The position numbers and the translations under genes are program-made. Below are positions 32,301 through 44,811 of a stretch of DNA of 64,000 nt, one piece after another. The stretch comes from Verticillium longisporum. Lineage: Eukaryota; Ascomycota; Sordariomycetes; Glomerellales; Plectosphaerellaceae. Within the stretch, counting starts at the first letter, position 1, and the number at the start of each line of letters is the position of its first letter. The stretch lies in contig JAETXT010000002.1 of NCBI GenBank assembly GCA_019188255.1, positions 1,550,001 to 1,614,000 on the forward strand. The letters are read 5' to 3'. Under the pieces are notes generated by a model. It did not search any database and had not been told where the DNA came from. It saw only the letters and a list, made by a program, of their open reading frames with translations.

Positions 32301-35300
32301 TCACGTGTTGGTCCTGGCACGCCCGGTTTCGGGCTTCCTGATCGACTTCTGGCGCATTATTCACAGCGCGTCATGTTCAGTCAGCCCATCCGAAGGAATC
32401 TCACGTCCGCGGACTCGGGCCCAGCTTCCGGACCTTGGCCATTCTCCCGTCGTTTCGAGTGTGTGTGTGTGTGTGTGTCTTGTTATTGTTGTTGTTGTTG
32501 CTTTTGCCGTTTCCCGCCACCCCGTTCGTGTCGCTCGCTTCATCCCGGGCCAGCGCCCCAAACTCTCGAGCGCGGCTCGATTTCAACCCTTCGTTCCTTG
32601 GGCTCAATGCTTGCTTGGTTGGGTACATGATTCGAAGGTCCGGGGTAGGTCCACAATATCGTCGTATCCCACGTCACGCTCCCGGGGGCTGGTTCGCTTG
32701 CCAATTCAGCCCTCTGCCAGCTTCTGGTTTGCCAGAACTCTCCGAACAGACGAGCAAATGAACGTCGAGCGCCGGCCAATTGCTTCCCGTGAGCCATTCG
32801 TCCCCCTAAGGTGCCTTTAACGCAACGCCCATGTGGGAAGGGGGGGAGGCTCTGTAGCTTATTATCCCGGTTCCTGGCGCGTAGGAGGGAGGGGGGCCGT
32901 TGTCTGGCCTATGACGGCTGGTTTCGCAACGTGATGTCTCGGGAAGCTCGTGTCAAATCACGATGCCTTGCCCATCTGCGGCGGCGTGAAAAGCCAAGTA
33001 GAGTGCTGTCAAACTTGGGATTGGCGGCTCCATGAGGCTTGGTTTGACAGGTGACCGATTTAACGTCTGAGCCTATCAGCAGATATGATCGTTTTCGGCT
33101 GGCGCCGAGTTAGATTGGTGATGATCATGATTGATGTATGTGATGAGAACTTCCCGTGTCTGGGTCTCCTTCTTGCCATCTTGGTCTTCGGCCATCATCT
33201 GGATTGTGCTTGTCGCTGAGCGAGCGCCTGGCGCATCAAGCAATACGACAAGTGACCATGAGCCTGTTTGTGTCCTGTTTCCGATGCCTGGCCTCGGGGG
33301 TGCGATGCCGAGCATTCCGAGGTCCGTTCACGTTGGATAGGTATCTTACTTTTGCTAGTCCCCCATTCTTCCTCGGGGAGATGGGCGGATCACAGCCGTG
33401 GCGTCATGTTGAATTCGGTCCGTTCGTCCTTGCTTTGTCCCCCTTTCTTCGACAGCATGAAGCCTTTGCGGTAAATGAGTTCGGTTCATGGTGAAGCCGT
33501 GCCGAGGATCGATGATGTGGTACCGTGACCAGTCAAGAGATGATCTGCTCGTGACTTGGCTTCTTTGGCTTTGACGTGTGTGAGCCGCGCCTGTCAATCA
33601 CTTCCCAAGGCCGCGAAGATTTATACAGGCGAGAAGACGGAATAAACTACTCGAGCTTTGAGTCTTGTAGTTTCTGTACATGAATCTACCAAAACAAGGC
33701 TATGCACGTGTGTACAGAGCCCAGTATCCTCCGGTAGATGGGCTCCGGGTGTGATTCGTATCAGATGTATCTCTATGTGTTCCAAGGTTCTGGAGAGTGG
33801 TCGGAATGGTCACTCGGGTCGATGTCTTCAGTGAGATGGTCGCACCGTGGAGTATCCCGAGTCCCCCATAATCCTACTTGATCTAGCTCAGCTGCACGCT
33901 TCATCTCTGCGTGCCTTTTCCTCTGTAGTAATTATGATCGTGTATTTGCCTTGTTAGTGCATGTTGTAAGCCATCTTTCTCCCGAATCATCGTTCACTCT
34001 ATCGCAGTGTCGCCTGCCACGCATAGGGCGAGGCCACAACACGTCCCAACGTCAATACAGCCCGTAACATTATGTGCTGATGCAGGATACTCACGACAGG
34101 TGACAACTATGCTTCGAGCGATGATGGGATATACAATTATCAATAACGTGGGTATATGGGGAAAGGCGCCATAACCTGTTTGGAGAATTTCCTCGTCATC
34201 GAGCCGACGCCCATACGTGGGCTTCTCCAATGTCTTGTTTGGCTTCACGGCTCACTGTGGTATGCAAAGTCACAACGCACCCCGAGCCTCAGTAGCTTCA
34301 GCGACTCGGTTGAGATGTATCACAGACCCTGGCTTAGGAAGAGGACCAACAGCGAAGAGGTCTTGGGTCACGGATATTGTGTTGTGGCTCGCAAACAGTG
34401 AGCACCAGAGCGTCACAGGGCGCCACAGAACGTCAGGGTGAAGTAAGGGCAATGAGTCGATGATTTTGGTGAGCTGCTAGACTATAATGCATTGGTCCTG
34501 CTTCCCTGTGTTCGGTTGATAGCAAAGCAAACATGGAAGGAAGGAGCCTCCCCCTGATACTCGGCTACAACAACGCTCCTTCCCAGGCACTGTTCTTTCT
34601 CTCTCAGCGCAGTAACGGCTGCCTTGGAAAAACCACGATGTTCCCGTCAGTGGCCTTTATTCAAGCGCCCCTCTGTCTTGCATCTTTCGTCCCTGGACCG
34701 TCATGGTAGCCACGTACACGTATCCAGTGACTGGTGATCGAGGCAGTTTGCTACCATGCGCCGAGTCAGAACGACAGTCCAGACGCTGCCATGCGAGGCA
34801 TACAGTATGCAAAGTCAACCGACTTCGACGCACCCATACCCCGATCCATCAAGTGAATGCCTTGTTGGCGCTTGCAGCTAGAACAGACGCCATGCCGGAC
34901 TGCCAACGCCAACGCCAAAGGAATCGGATCCTCGACACAGCCAGCCATGTTGCTGATTTGACCAAGCCAACCCCGACCTCGATCAGGACCGCATGCCTGC
35001 CTCCTCCACATCTGCACTCGCCAGTCTGCCCTATCAAATCAAGACCGGCGCTTGTTGGTACAGATGCTGCATCACTTGCTCCGAAGGAAGCAAGTCGCCG
35101 TCGTGCCTTGCTTGAGGCGCAGGGAGAAGACCGCCGCAGTCAGGTCCTTGACACAGAGAGGACATCTGCGAGCAAGGGCCAGTATGTTTGTGCTGAGCCC
35201 CAGACGAGCATGGCGGCGTGCAGTCGACCGCGCGAAGGATTGCACTTGGGATGGTCAGCGAATGAAGGACTGCTTGACAACGGTGTGTTCTGCTCTGGGC

Positions 35301-35785
35301 GGCGCTTATCAAGACTTTTGGCGGCTCCAGATCGCCGGGCCAGTTGCCGTCGCAGCCAGGGAAGGCACGAACGCTAGATCTCGACGACCGGCAGGCTTCC
35401 ACAGCACAGCGCCATGTCCATCGGAAAGGGGGACGAGAAGCTGTCGTTGGATAACGACGTTGAAGCCAGAAGGAAGAGGCTGCGGGTGGCCGTCGTCGTG
35501 GCCTTCCCCTACATCCCCAACAGGCGCGCGGATGTGGAGCTCGATCGAGTCGCAACAGGGTGACAGCAGAGAGCTGCAGTGCATCACTGCCAATAGCCAT
35601 GAGGTTGCTGGCCCCGGCCGCTGCACACCTTCAGATGGCGCGCGCTCTCGATCTCGACAGGCTTCTGTCGACGGCATACGATTGGAAAAGACATGGCTCT
35701 CTGCTGGCGGATGAACCTGAGCGCTTGACGACGCAAAACGACAACCATTTCCTTGCTCGGCCGTAACAGAGACCGATACGCCTAC

Positions 35786-35845
35786 GAAGCCGCGCGCTCT
35801 ATGCAGAAGCCGCGCGCTCTATGAAGAAGCCGCGCGCTCTATGAA
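35786..35845. repeat. Three tandem 20-bp units
   Basis: GAAGCCGCGCGCTCTATGCA followed by two copies differing only at position 19. Each unit contains the self-complementary GCGCGC. No gene overlaps convincingly. Confidence 0.95.
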
Positions 35846-36653
35846 GCAGCAGGCCGAAAAGGCCTGAGATGAGGGTCGAAGCAGAAGCAGTCAAGGCGCG
35901 CACACACACACACACCCAGGACGAAAGCATATGAATCACGTCGGCCCCCGTCAGGTCAGGTTGGTGTCTGTCTGCCCGACCTCGACCACATCGACTCGCC
36001 TTGCAGCAGCACAAAAACGAGCGACGACAAAAGCGGCACGGCTACGCGCCCACTGTCCTCGAATCAAACGCCCACCCCACTCCCCTCCTGTCGCCCACCA
36101 ACCATCACCGTCACCTTCTCATCCCCCGTTGGTGCCCCCGTCATCAGCCCCTGATCCTGGGACCTTGTTCTGATCCTCCTCGAAACGCCTTTCTCCCGCT
36201 CGTTTCGTGCCCACCACCCCTGCTTCATCCTGCTCGTCAAACGGAACAGTGCCGGTCACTATTTACACACCAGACCAAGCCTTTGGGTGCTCTAGCTACC
36301 TGCTTGCCGCCAGAGCTTAGCCATCCCACCCGCAGCCCTCCCATCCCTTCCACTCCCACTTACACCAGGCCCGCCGACACTGACCCGACGGACGCCCATC
36401 TTGGTTGGAATACATATTCCACATTTTCCTACCTCCAACTGCCGGCACTCCCTTCCTCTGCCCTTTCCCTCTCTTCACAGGCGAATCTCATCTTCACAGC
36501 CCGCAGGCAGTTCGACATTCTCCTCAAGTCATTCGCTTGACTTGTCCTCACCCCCTCGCGTCCTGCCTTGCCCTGTCCTGTACCACCCTTCCACCTCACT
36601 CACTCTTACGCCCACGCCACTCACTACGTCAACGCATCACGACTCCCGCCATC

Positions 36654-37331
36654 ATGCCTTCAACCACCAGACCCAAGCTGCCGCAGCTGGCCACGCCCGT
36701 CACCGGCACCTTTCCCTCAGAGGCCGTCTTCTCGGTCACCACGCCCATGTCTGCCAGGCCCATGTCCTGCGTAGACCTCCCCACCAAGACTCCTATCAGT
36801 CCGCCCACAGCATACATGGATTTCCTCAAGTCCATGTCTGTCACCTCACCCGGTCCTCGGAGAGATACTTCTGAGGAGGAGACGGCCACAACTGAGTCTT
36901 TGCCCTCTACCGCCACGAGCGAGGCGACCGATTGCTCGTGCAAGTGCGAACACCAACACAAGGTTCCCGCCAGCGCGCCAGCTATTCCTCCCAGCCCTTT
37001 CACGCGGCTGCCCATGTCCGCACCACCAAACGGCGATGCATCCTTCCCCAGCCTGAAAATACCGCCCTCGCCAGCCTTTTCCCATGTTGACTCTCCCATG
37101 AGCGCTACCCCCATGACGGCGAGATCACCGTTCAGCGCACGCTCCGTCCACTCTGTCTTTGACTGGGACGCCGCTCTCAAGGCGAGATTCGCCGAGAAGA
37201 GGAAGCCTTCGCGGACGAGCGTTAGGCACATTCGCGAAGTCGTCACGAGGACAGTCACCTATAACCCTACTCCAAAGATGAACCCTGCGCCCAAAGGCAA
37301 GAGGCGCAAGGTCGAGCACACACCTGCGTAA
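36654..37331 (+). CDS. Conserved Pro/Ser/Thr-rich protein of unknown function
   Basis: A single exon of 225 aa with no recognised domain. It begins MPSTTRPKLPQLATPVTGTF, is rich in Met-Ser-Ala-Pro motifs (TPMSARPMS, RLPMSAPP, DSPMSATPMTARSPFSA), and has a small Cys cluster (DCSCKCEHQH). A basic C-terminal segment (KRKPSRTSVRHIREVVTRTV) is followed by GKRRKVEH, a likely nuclear localisation signal. The order suggests a disordered, phosphorylatable nuclear protein. The codon pattern is GC-biased throughout, and I recall similar N-termini in other Sordariomycetes, so I judge it real. The start is the first ATG after a pyrimidine-rich leader that runs back several hundred bases and stays open in frame to 36405. 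That upstream part is Pro/Ser-rich, low in quality, and probably untranslated. Confidence 0.75.
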   Translation: MPSTTRPKLPQLATPVTGTFPSEAVFSVTTPMSARPMSCVDLPTKTPISPPTAYMDFLKSMSVTSPGPRRDTSEEETATTESLPSTATSEATDCSCKCEHQHKVPASAPAIPPSPFTRLPMSAPPNGDASFPSLKIPPSPAFSHVDSPMSATPMTARSPFSARSVHSVFDWDAALKARFAEKRKPSRTSVRHIREVVTRTVTYNPTPKMNPAPKGKRRKVEHTPA

Positions 37332-40300
37332 GGGAAAACACGCCCAGCAGCAGCAGCAGCTGCACCACGACAACCATCCATCACATAATGCGCGGCCCCG
37401 CGATTGGGGGTCATACTATGCTTTTCTTTTTCACTTCTTCGGCAACGCACAGTCGACTCGATATTTTCTTTGTTCAACGACCTCCCAGTTCTCATTCTCC
37501 AAAAGAAGAAGAGGGCGAACCAACCCTCAGATGACACGACGTTTATGCAAACACTCACGGACACACACACCATTCCCTCCTTGATTTGCAACAAGCAGGC
37601 TCGCTGGCGCGCATGTCAATGGCGTATTCGGAGGGATGACGACTGCAAGCGGACCGGACCGGAGAGCTTGGGAGGTTTGGGCCCTCACGACCCACGCTTA
37701 CCGGGGAACATTTAAATCGAAACTCAGACACAGGAGAACTTTTGGGAGTTTTACGGCGTAGGTGCAATGGGCTCACACATGTTGGGCCTGCAATATGCGA
37801 TACCATGAAGGGACAGGCGGACACTACTTTTTCTGGGATACACTTGTCCATTTTTTCCCCTTTGCTGCGTGCTTAGGCATGGAGGGGGGGGTTGGGGAAG
37901 CATACTGTAGCGGCGAAGGAGAGGAGTTGAGGGGCGAAGGTGAGTGGCCAGGCTGTAGGGTGGCATATCAATGGCAGCAGAGAGCAGACGCAGAGGAGGG
38001 GAAGTGGAGGGAGGGGCAGTCAGGCTCTTTTGGAGCTTCGATAGGCAGCGTCAGGAATACAGCTCGATACAAGCCGACTCGCAATAGTATTGCTGAACCC
38101 ACTATTCATACGCAAGTCACTCGAAATGTGGCTTCTTGTTCCCGTCTCTGCATGACCGCTCATGACGAGGTGCATATTTGTTTATTGACACGTTTCTCTC
38201 TCTGTGCCTCGCGCGGTCTCTCTCTCTCTCTTTCTCTCGTTTCTTTCTCGCCCAGGCGGCATGCGGGCAAATAGATGAAGGCCGTTCTCTCTGTGATGCG
38301 CGGCCCTCGATGCGGCCACGCGGTCGTGGAGAAGCAGACCCACCCAGCGACGCTGGTGTTGCGGGGACTATTGTTTTCTTTTGACCTGCCAGCCAGCTCG
38401 TCCGCCTGCGTCTTTGCAGTTTTGATGTGTGTTGATTCGTATGCCCTCTCCGCTTGGGAGGGGAGGGGGGGCCCCATAGTATGGTGTTGCGTCGTCGTCG
38501 ACTCGCCCATGGCCGACGCGTGAGACGCAGGCAGTGAGGCCAAGGCTCGGTCAACGGTTTGGGCAGTCTATCACAACTCACGATAGATTCGCCTCCAGCA
38601 TCCGGGCGGCCTGCCATGTGTCTCGCCGTCAGCGACCCTCTGTGCCCGCCCTCCCGGCTGCCCACCCCCTCTGTCCTCTCTCTCGCGTGCTGTCTATTCT
38701 TTCATTGTGTGCTTTTGCTGCTGCTTCTTCTTCTCTGTGACACCCCCCCTCTCTTCTGTCGCATCTGCTGGCCTCCGTTTGCTAGGTCTCCGTTTTGCGC
38801 TTGTTCGTTCATCATGACCATGGACCGGCTGTCACCAGACCCCCCTCCTTCCCTCCGTTCCCGCCCCCCCCTTCTCTTCCCCCAGGGCTCCTTTGCCATC
38901 CTCTATCCGGAAGACGACGCATCATCACCCGGTCGTCACAATGACCGTTCAGCCCAGTGCCGAGAAGCAAAGGAGCACACGGTGTCGAGGTGCAGCACGG
39001 AAGCGCAAAGAGTAAAAACGGCACAGCACTCACTGGTTCGGAGGAGGCGCTAACGCCAGGCAAAGTCGACCGTGGACCCAGGATCCCGGGCTCAGCGAAG
39101 AGAAGAAGGGGGGAGGGATGCTAGTGATGGCGCTCTCCCCTTCCAATTCTCCCCCGTCTCCCCAGTCTCCCTCGTCCCCTGGTCTGGTCCAGAGGCGGGA
39201 AGGGGGCAGGAGGAGGGAAGTGCAGCTCGTTGACTGGACGGGGGATGCGGTTTAGGCGCCTTGTCGAACGGCGTTCGGGCGGGAAGGGGGTGATTGGTTC
39301 GACGGCGGATGTGCGCGAGCCCGTCACATTTGGGAGAAATCGGGCGGTGGTCATCGTGATTGGTTGGCGTCGTTGGTTCATGGCTTCGCACCCTGGTCGG
39401 GATTAAGCGCCGGCGTGACCAGGGGGGGCGGTGGGTGGTTGAGAGTGAGAGAGGGCTTGATTGACCAGACGCAAGACCTGACCTGTGATTGCATTTTCAT
39501 ATCGTGCTTCCGCATCCGCAGGGCACTCTTCTTCTTCTTCCTGTTGTTGCTGATGGTTGGTTGGTCGACAATCGAGGTGACGGGCCGGCCGCTTGGTTCC
39601 TTCAGCGAGGTGAGAGGTCAAGGTGAGCTGAAGCAGCTGAAGGGACGTCCGATGTTTCTTACCTCGGTGAGAGAAAGACAGGCCTTGTGAGAGGGCGCAC
39701 GGCGAAAACGAATCTGCCATCTCATCTTGGGACGGAACCGCCTGGGCCCCGTCGTCCCCCTCCCTCCGAGACAATGTGCCCGCATCGCAGAACCGCCGAA
39801 GAAGACTGTGATCATGGGCCTGCCTGCCGCGGCGCGCATGGAGCACACAGCGCCCCAACGCAACGCAACGCAGCAGCGCAGCGCACGACGCAACGCAACT
39901 TGCAGCAGCGCGACGGAGAGGCAGGTAGCTAGGCAAGCAGGCAGGCAAAGCCGCACATACAGCACGTACCCTTCCCCTCCTCCTGCGCGAATCGGACATC
40001 GACATGCCGAACGAGCCAGTGTGACGACTTGGTCTGTCTTGTGCTTCCGTGCTGCAGCTACTACTGCTGTTGCTGCGTAGTTTAAGCCCTTTGCTGGCCC
40101 CCCTCCCCTCTCCCAACCCTGTCTCTGCCTCTCCCACACGCTCGCTCACTCTGCCGCGCCTTGTCACCGATGCCATGTTGGTGCTAGAGTGCGTTGCTTG
40201 CCTTGCTGGCGCCAACGCCAACGCCAACGTCGACGCCCATGCCAAACGCCCCTCCTCCTCCCCTGCTTCTGCTGCCCTGGCGTCTGTCTGCTGGGTGAGC

Positions 40301-40996
40301 TGGTCGAAGCCCAGCAGCGAGGGGAGAGAAAAAAAAAGACAGGGGCCTCGAGCACCTGACCGACTCTGGCAGCGAGATATGACCGGGGCCGCTGCATTGA
40401 GGAAGGGGGTTGTGATTGGGTCGACCGAAATCTCCGATGAACCCTTTTCTTTCTCCCAGACAAGGTTCACGAGAGCCCGGAAACCTACCCGTCGAAGCTC
40501 CTGAAACAAGAGCCAAGCATAGGGCGGTCCCTGAAACGACCAGAGCTCGTGATATGTCGACATGAGCTGCAGCATCGCCAGCCAAGAAAGCTGGGGATGC
40601 CACGCGCTTCGCTCCATTGAAGCTTTTGCTTCTGCAAAAGCCTTCAACCACTCACAGCTGCAGCGCATCTCGAGGATTGTTGATATTCTTGGCCCAAGCT
40701 CGTTTCACAGTGCCCCTGCGACAATCTTGCCGGGGTCGACCATCATTTGCCCACGAGGGAAACTGAACGAATCGAAGGCCGCCCTGGGGGGCGAGCTCAT
40801 CTGTCAGAACCGCGGGTTTAACCATGGAGGTTTCTGAAACGAGATGAAGGAAGTCTCGAAGCATCGCCACCGTTCGTATCTTGTCATGTCACTCGCCCGC
40901 CGTGCACATGAGCACTGCCGCAATCTGCCAGCCGCTGTCACACGCGATGGTCCTGCAACGCAACCGACTGGTCAATGCCCAGGTTCTTCACACGCC
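37332..40996. other. 3.7-kb region without a convincing gene
   Basis: Lies between the 3' ends of the 36654 gene (+) and FAN1 (-). The longest ORF is 421 codons on the minus strand (39403-40668). It has repetitive, unconserved-looking sequence and no domain; I do not annotate it as a gene. The plus strand is pyrimidine-rich from about 38190 to 38870. Confidence 0.5.
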
Positions 40997-43576
40997 TCAG
41001 TCGACCACCTTGATCTCGCGCGCGACAGCATTGCAGAGCGCGACCCTGACGCCGGCGCCCGTCAGCACGTGAATCCACAACCGCTGCGTATCGCTGAGAC
41101 GGTCGTTCGCGCTCTTGACCTCGGCGAACATGCACTCCTTCTGGGGCTCGGTCCGCCAGAGGATCAGGTCCGGGATGCCACCTCCGCGCTGGCGGTACTC
41201 TTGTGCCATCACCTTGCAGATCGTGGACAGTGCGCTGCTGTTGAAGCAGCCGACGAGCTCGACCAGGTCTTCCACGTCGTAATCCCAGTTCAAGCCCACT
41301 ACGCATGTCCGCCTGTCCCGCTCTCGCTCATTTACCTGCCGGATGATGCGCTCTGCGGCCCCGTTGGTAATCTCCACCAGCCGGTGGTTGATCTCGGAAG
41401 CGCGTGTCGGATAGAAAGAGTCGATGTGCAAGTCGAGCGGGCACGTCTGATACGCCGTCTGAAATACGTTCGGAACGTAGAGGAATAGAACGTCGTAAAA
41501 GAGATAGGCGAACAGTGTGCGGATGATGCCTCCTTCGGCGTGGTATCCCTTCCAGCCCTTGCTGCGGTATGAGCTCAGGCACATCTCCTCAACACTGCAT
41601 TCACCCCCATCCTCTTCGTCATCTATCCAATGCGTCTTGGTGCTGGCCTGACGTCCATTCTTGCCAATGGGGTCTACCTCCTTCAGCTGCACACCCTCCA
41701 CCGTGTGCTCCTCTGGGGCCTTCAGCCGGATGTGACCGAAATCGTGCTGCTCACGAAATGGGATGCGAAGCTGCTTTTCAATCTTAACTTGGCGCTTCTG
41801 CTAGTCGTAGTGATAGATGACGTGGCAGTCTTTATCCTGGAGTCCGGCTTCGCATGTCGACATGGCGATTCTCTTCCAGTGCCTCTTCTGCTTTTCTAGA
41901 TTTTCAGACACTGGAGCCGGGTCGAGTGCATGCATGTAGTGCTCTTCCAGCAGAGCTTTTCGTTGATACCAGCTCCCGCGCCGCGCCGGGTGGAACAGAT
42001 TCTGGTCGAGCAATTCGGTCAGGAGGCCATGCTCCTTCTTGTGCTCCTTCAGGCGGCCGAGGACCGATGTAGCCTTGTGGATGATGCGTGTATACGAATG
42101 CACCGGTGTGAATCGCCTCAGATATGCTCCTTCCCTGGATCGTAGACTGTGGCTTCTTTGATAAGCTCTTCCTGAATGAGCGCCTGCCATCGAGGATAAA
42201 TCCTGTCGAATATATCAATAACCTTGCTGAAGCCTTCTTTTCCGGGTGGCCCATGAAATTCTAGGATTTGGTCGACCTCCGCTTCGAGACGAACACCCGC
42301 CTCGAACTCGAGGAGATGTCTCCTTGACTTGAAGATATTTGACGTTCGACAGACAATGTACTCTGGAAAGTTGCGTCGGGCAATCTTGGCAAGGATGATG
42401 GTTGTCAATGATTTTTCGGTCCATTCTGTTGACCGATAAAAGACAAGATGCACCCTCTCGAACAACTTGTACGTCAAGGGCGTCAGTCGGATACAGGGGC
42501 CTGTGATCGCCAGGATCTTGTCCAAGAAATGCTGAGCGCGATTCGAGTCTTGTTTCGTCAAGGTCGGTGGTAATCGAGAGGCTACCGGCGAGATATCTTT
42601 GACGGGTGATGGCTCTTTGCTACTGCGACTCCCGCTCGCCGACCTCTGCAGGCCGACAGACATAAGCCCTGCCTGTTGATAGCTCATGCGGCAGAGTGCT
42701 TTGACGAGTCCTGCCTTGTTCTTCCCCTGAACCTTGGCTTCTTTGCACAAAGCCTTAAGCTCTTCAAGTCCCAGCAGGGTCGCAGCTTCGTCCACCGTTG
42801 TAATGTGTTCCTCAGAGCTGTCGGCAAATGTGAAGTCGTCGCCGAGACCAAACTCTTCAAGAGCAACACCTTTCACCGGGTCGTCTTGTGAGCTTGAAGC
42901 TTCTTCTGGAAGCTGTCTTGTTTCCTGAAGGCTTGCAATGGCTGTGTCCATATCCGAGATATCACTATGATACCCGAGACGGTCGGAACGATGCCATGCA
43001 GACGTCTTACGGAGGAAAAGACGAACGTAGCTGGTTTGAGCATTAGCTTGGACGTCCTTAAATTATGATGGAAGTGGCTCACAGATATTGGCTCTGGTAG
43101 TCAAGGAGCCTCCATTGCTCAAAAACAGTCCGTTCTCTCATGTCGAACAGGTGAGATTCGTCTTCCAACACCGTGTCCAGTGCCAGATTGAAAGCATCGA
43201 CGTAAATGGAGCTTTTACCCTTGACCCACTGAGGCTTTTCATCTACATCCGAAGACTGAGATGCCTTGTATAACTCGTATCTTTCGATAGCCTCCTTGTC
43301 TGTCTCGACTGGTGGCAATGCATCCTCAATGGCGGGATGGTGATGTCGAGTCTCCCGACTGTCCGATTCTATATCTTCCTCATGTGAACCAACAGCGAGT
43401 TTTCCATCAGAGTCCTGATTGAACCAATCAACAGCATCTGTTGAAGCCGTGTGATCTGGAGCGCCATCCTCAACCTTGGGCCTCTTCATGGGAGGCTCCT
43501 CAGGTGAGGGCGACTTTGGCCGGGGCAATTCAGGTTTGGCGAGGGCCCGAGGTCGCCGTTGAACAAAGTCATCCAT
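40997..43576 (-). CDS. fan1: FAN1-family structure-specific nuclease (VRR_NUC domain), disrupted
   Basis: FAN1 cuts 5' flaps and takes part in interstrand crosslink repair. Exons 43576-43083 and 43030-40997 would give about 842 aa. The N-terminus is acidic and disordered. A SAP-like segment (LLGLEELKALCKEAKVQGK) and a helical/TPR-like middle follow. The C-terminal VRR_NUC domain carries EMCLSSYRSKGWKGYHAEGG, GGGIPDLILWR and FAEVKSANDRLSDTQRLW, which supply the PD-(D/E)XK acidic and Lys residues. Two lesions are present. One base is missing near 42127, where YDPGKEAYLRRFTP needs GAG GCA. An in-frame TAG sits at 41803-41801, codon 575, within YHYD-stop-QKRQVKIEKQL; homologs as I recall them have Leu here. 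The first looks like an assembly error as in other genes; the second is a substitution and could be a real nonsense allele. Confidence 0.9.
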
Positions 43577-44094
43577 GATGATTGCTCAGGTCCGTCATCT
43601 TAGCCGATCAAGCTGTGCGCATGGATTTCACGACGTTTGCTTGATGGAGATGGCAAATTCACGCGACACGCACAGGCTGGCTGTGGCGATGTGCAGCGTC
43701 ACAGGACGCGAGGTCAGCTGACTTCGCGCTGTGTCGTAGTACAATAGCGCTAGAAGCATAGCCCCTCTAAAAGCCATGTCGCACAACGAGGAGCCAACGT
43801 TGAGTGACGGCACGCAACAAGGCTAGCATCTTCCCTTCGACTTCATGATAGCCTGAGACCGGCTCAACAGCCCTACGACAACACGACATACACTCATGTG
43901 GCGAGTGACGAATTGACAACAGTCTTTACTTTATCAACCCCAACAGAACTGCATTGCCGCCTGTCCACCCATTCACTCTCAACATCAGACTTTCGACATC
44001 GATTGGCAATCAGCTTCGACATACTACAATCAGCGACGTTGACTTTTGAGCAATCTACACCCACACAAACATTATCCCAATCAACTACAGCACA
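43577..44094. promoter_or_regulatory. Shared upstream region of FAN1 and SDC1
   Basis: 518 bp between divergent start codons; it must hold both promoters. No specific site recognised. Confidence 0.5.
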
Positions 44095-44811
44095 ATGTCA
44101 GACACACTGAACGCTGCGGACACCCCGCAAACATCCGCCGACCAGCCTGTTGCTGATGCGCCCGTGCCTGCTCCCGCGCCTGTTCCCGCACCTGTGCTCG
44201 CATCTGTAGATGTTCCCGACGATGGAACAAAGATAGCCATTGAGGAACCCGTGGCGGTCAAAGAGCTCGCTCCCACTCCCTCAACGGATCTTACTTCAAC
44301 CTTGGAGACGGCTGCCGCTACTGGTGATGTTCTGATGCCCGATGCGCCCACTGGCGACAACGCGCCGGTAAGGGGTGCCAACTACTTGCGATACCCGACA
44401 TCCTAGCTGACCCTGTGATTCCTCCTAGTCGCCAGCTCCTGCTCCCCAATCCTTCACCCCTACTGTTGCCAGCCCCATGGCTCGTACGACTACACCCAGT
44501 CGCGCCGTCAATGGCAACCACGACAAGGAGCCTGGCAGCTCCCGCGCCGGCTCGGTCCATCCTGACCCAGGTTTCACAATGCCTGACAAGGCTGCTTCCC
44601 ACGGCGATCCCGTCCGCCAGTATCTCAACAACAATGTCACGACTGTGCTGCTTGACGGCATGAAACAGATTGCGAAAGACAAGTGAGTCGCTACTTTGAA
44701 AAACTATCTAGATGGTGTTGCTGACGCTGCACTAGACCCAAGGACCCCCTTCGAGTTCTGGGCAATTACCTTATCCAGCGATCCAAGGAACTCGAGCAGA
44801 CAGACAACTAG
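44095..44811 (+). CDS. sdc1: COMPASS subunit Sdc1 (Dpy-30 motif)
   Basis: Subunit of the Set1/COMPASS histone H3K4 methyltransferase; its Dpy-30 helix pair dimerises and binds the Ash2/Bre2 subunit. Exons 44095-44367, 44429-44682 and 44736-44811 give 200 aa. The first 130 residues are disordered, with Ala-Pro repeats and acidic stretches. The Dpy-30 motif closes the protein: RQYLNNNVTTVLLDGMKQIA, continuing across intron 2 into PKDPLRVLGNYLIQRSKELE. Splice phases are 0 and 2 and both junctions keep the motif in register. The last residues are QTDN. The frame is intact. The long N-terminal tail compared with yeast Sdc1 is usual for filamentous fungi. Confidence 0.93.

Larger units (their letters stand above)
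28840..36653. other. 7.8-kb region without a convincing gene
   Basis: Upstream sequence of HAP2 on the left and of the 36654 gene on the right, which are divergent. Both strands carry scattered ORFs of 60-260 codons but none with a domain, a conserved motif or a plausible spliced extension. The region is rich in simple repeats: (TGG)n at about 29339-29371, (GT)n and (TTG)n near 32459-32499, (CA)n near 35899-35915, and three 20-bp tandem units at 35786-35845. Long 5' leaders, upstream ORFs or non-coding transcripts are plausible but unproven. Confidence 0.6.

Noticed and set aside
34703..35714. Overlapping ORFs on both strands as a degraded transposon
   Set aside because: No transposase or reverse-transcriptase motif, no terminal repeats or target-site duplication visible.
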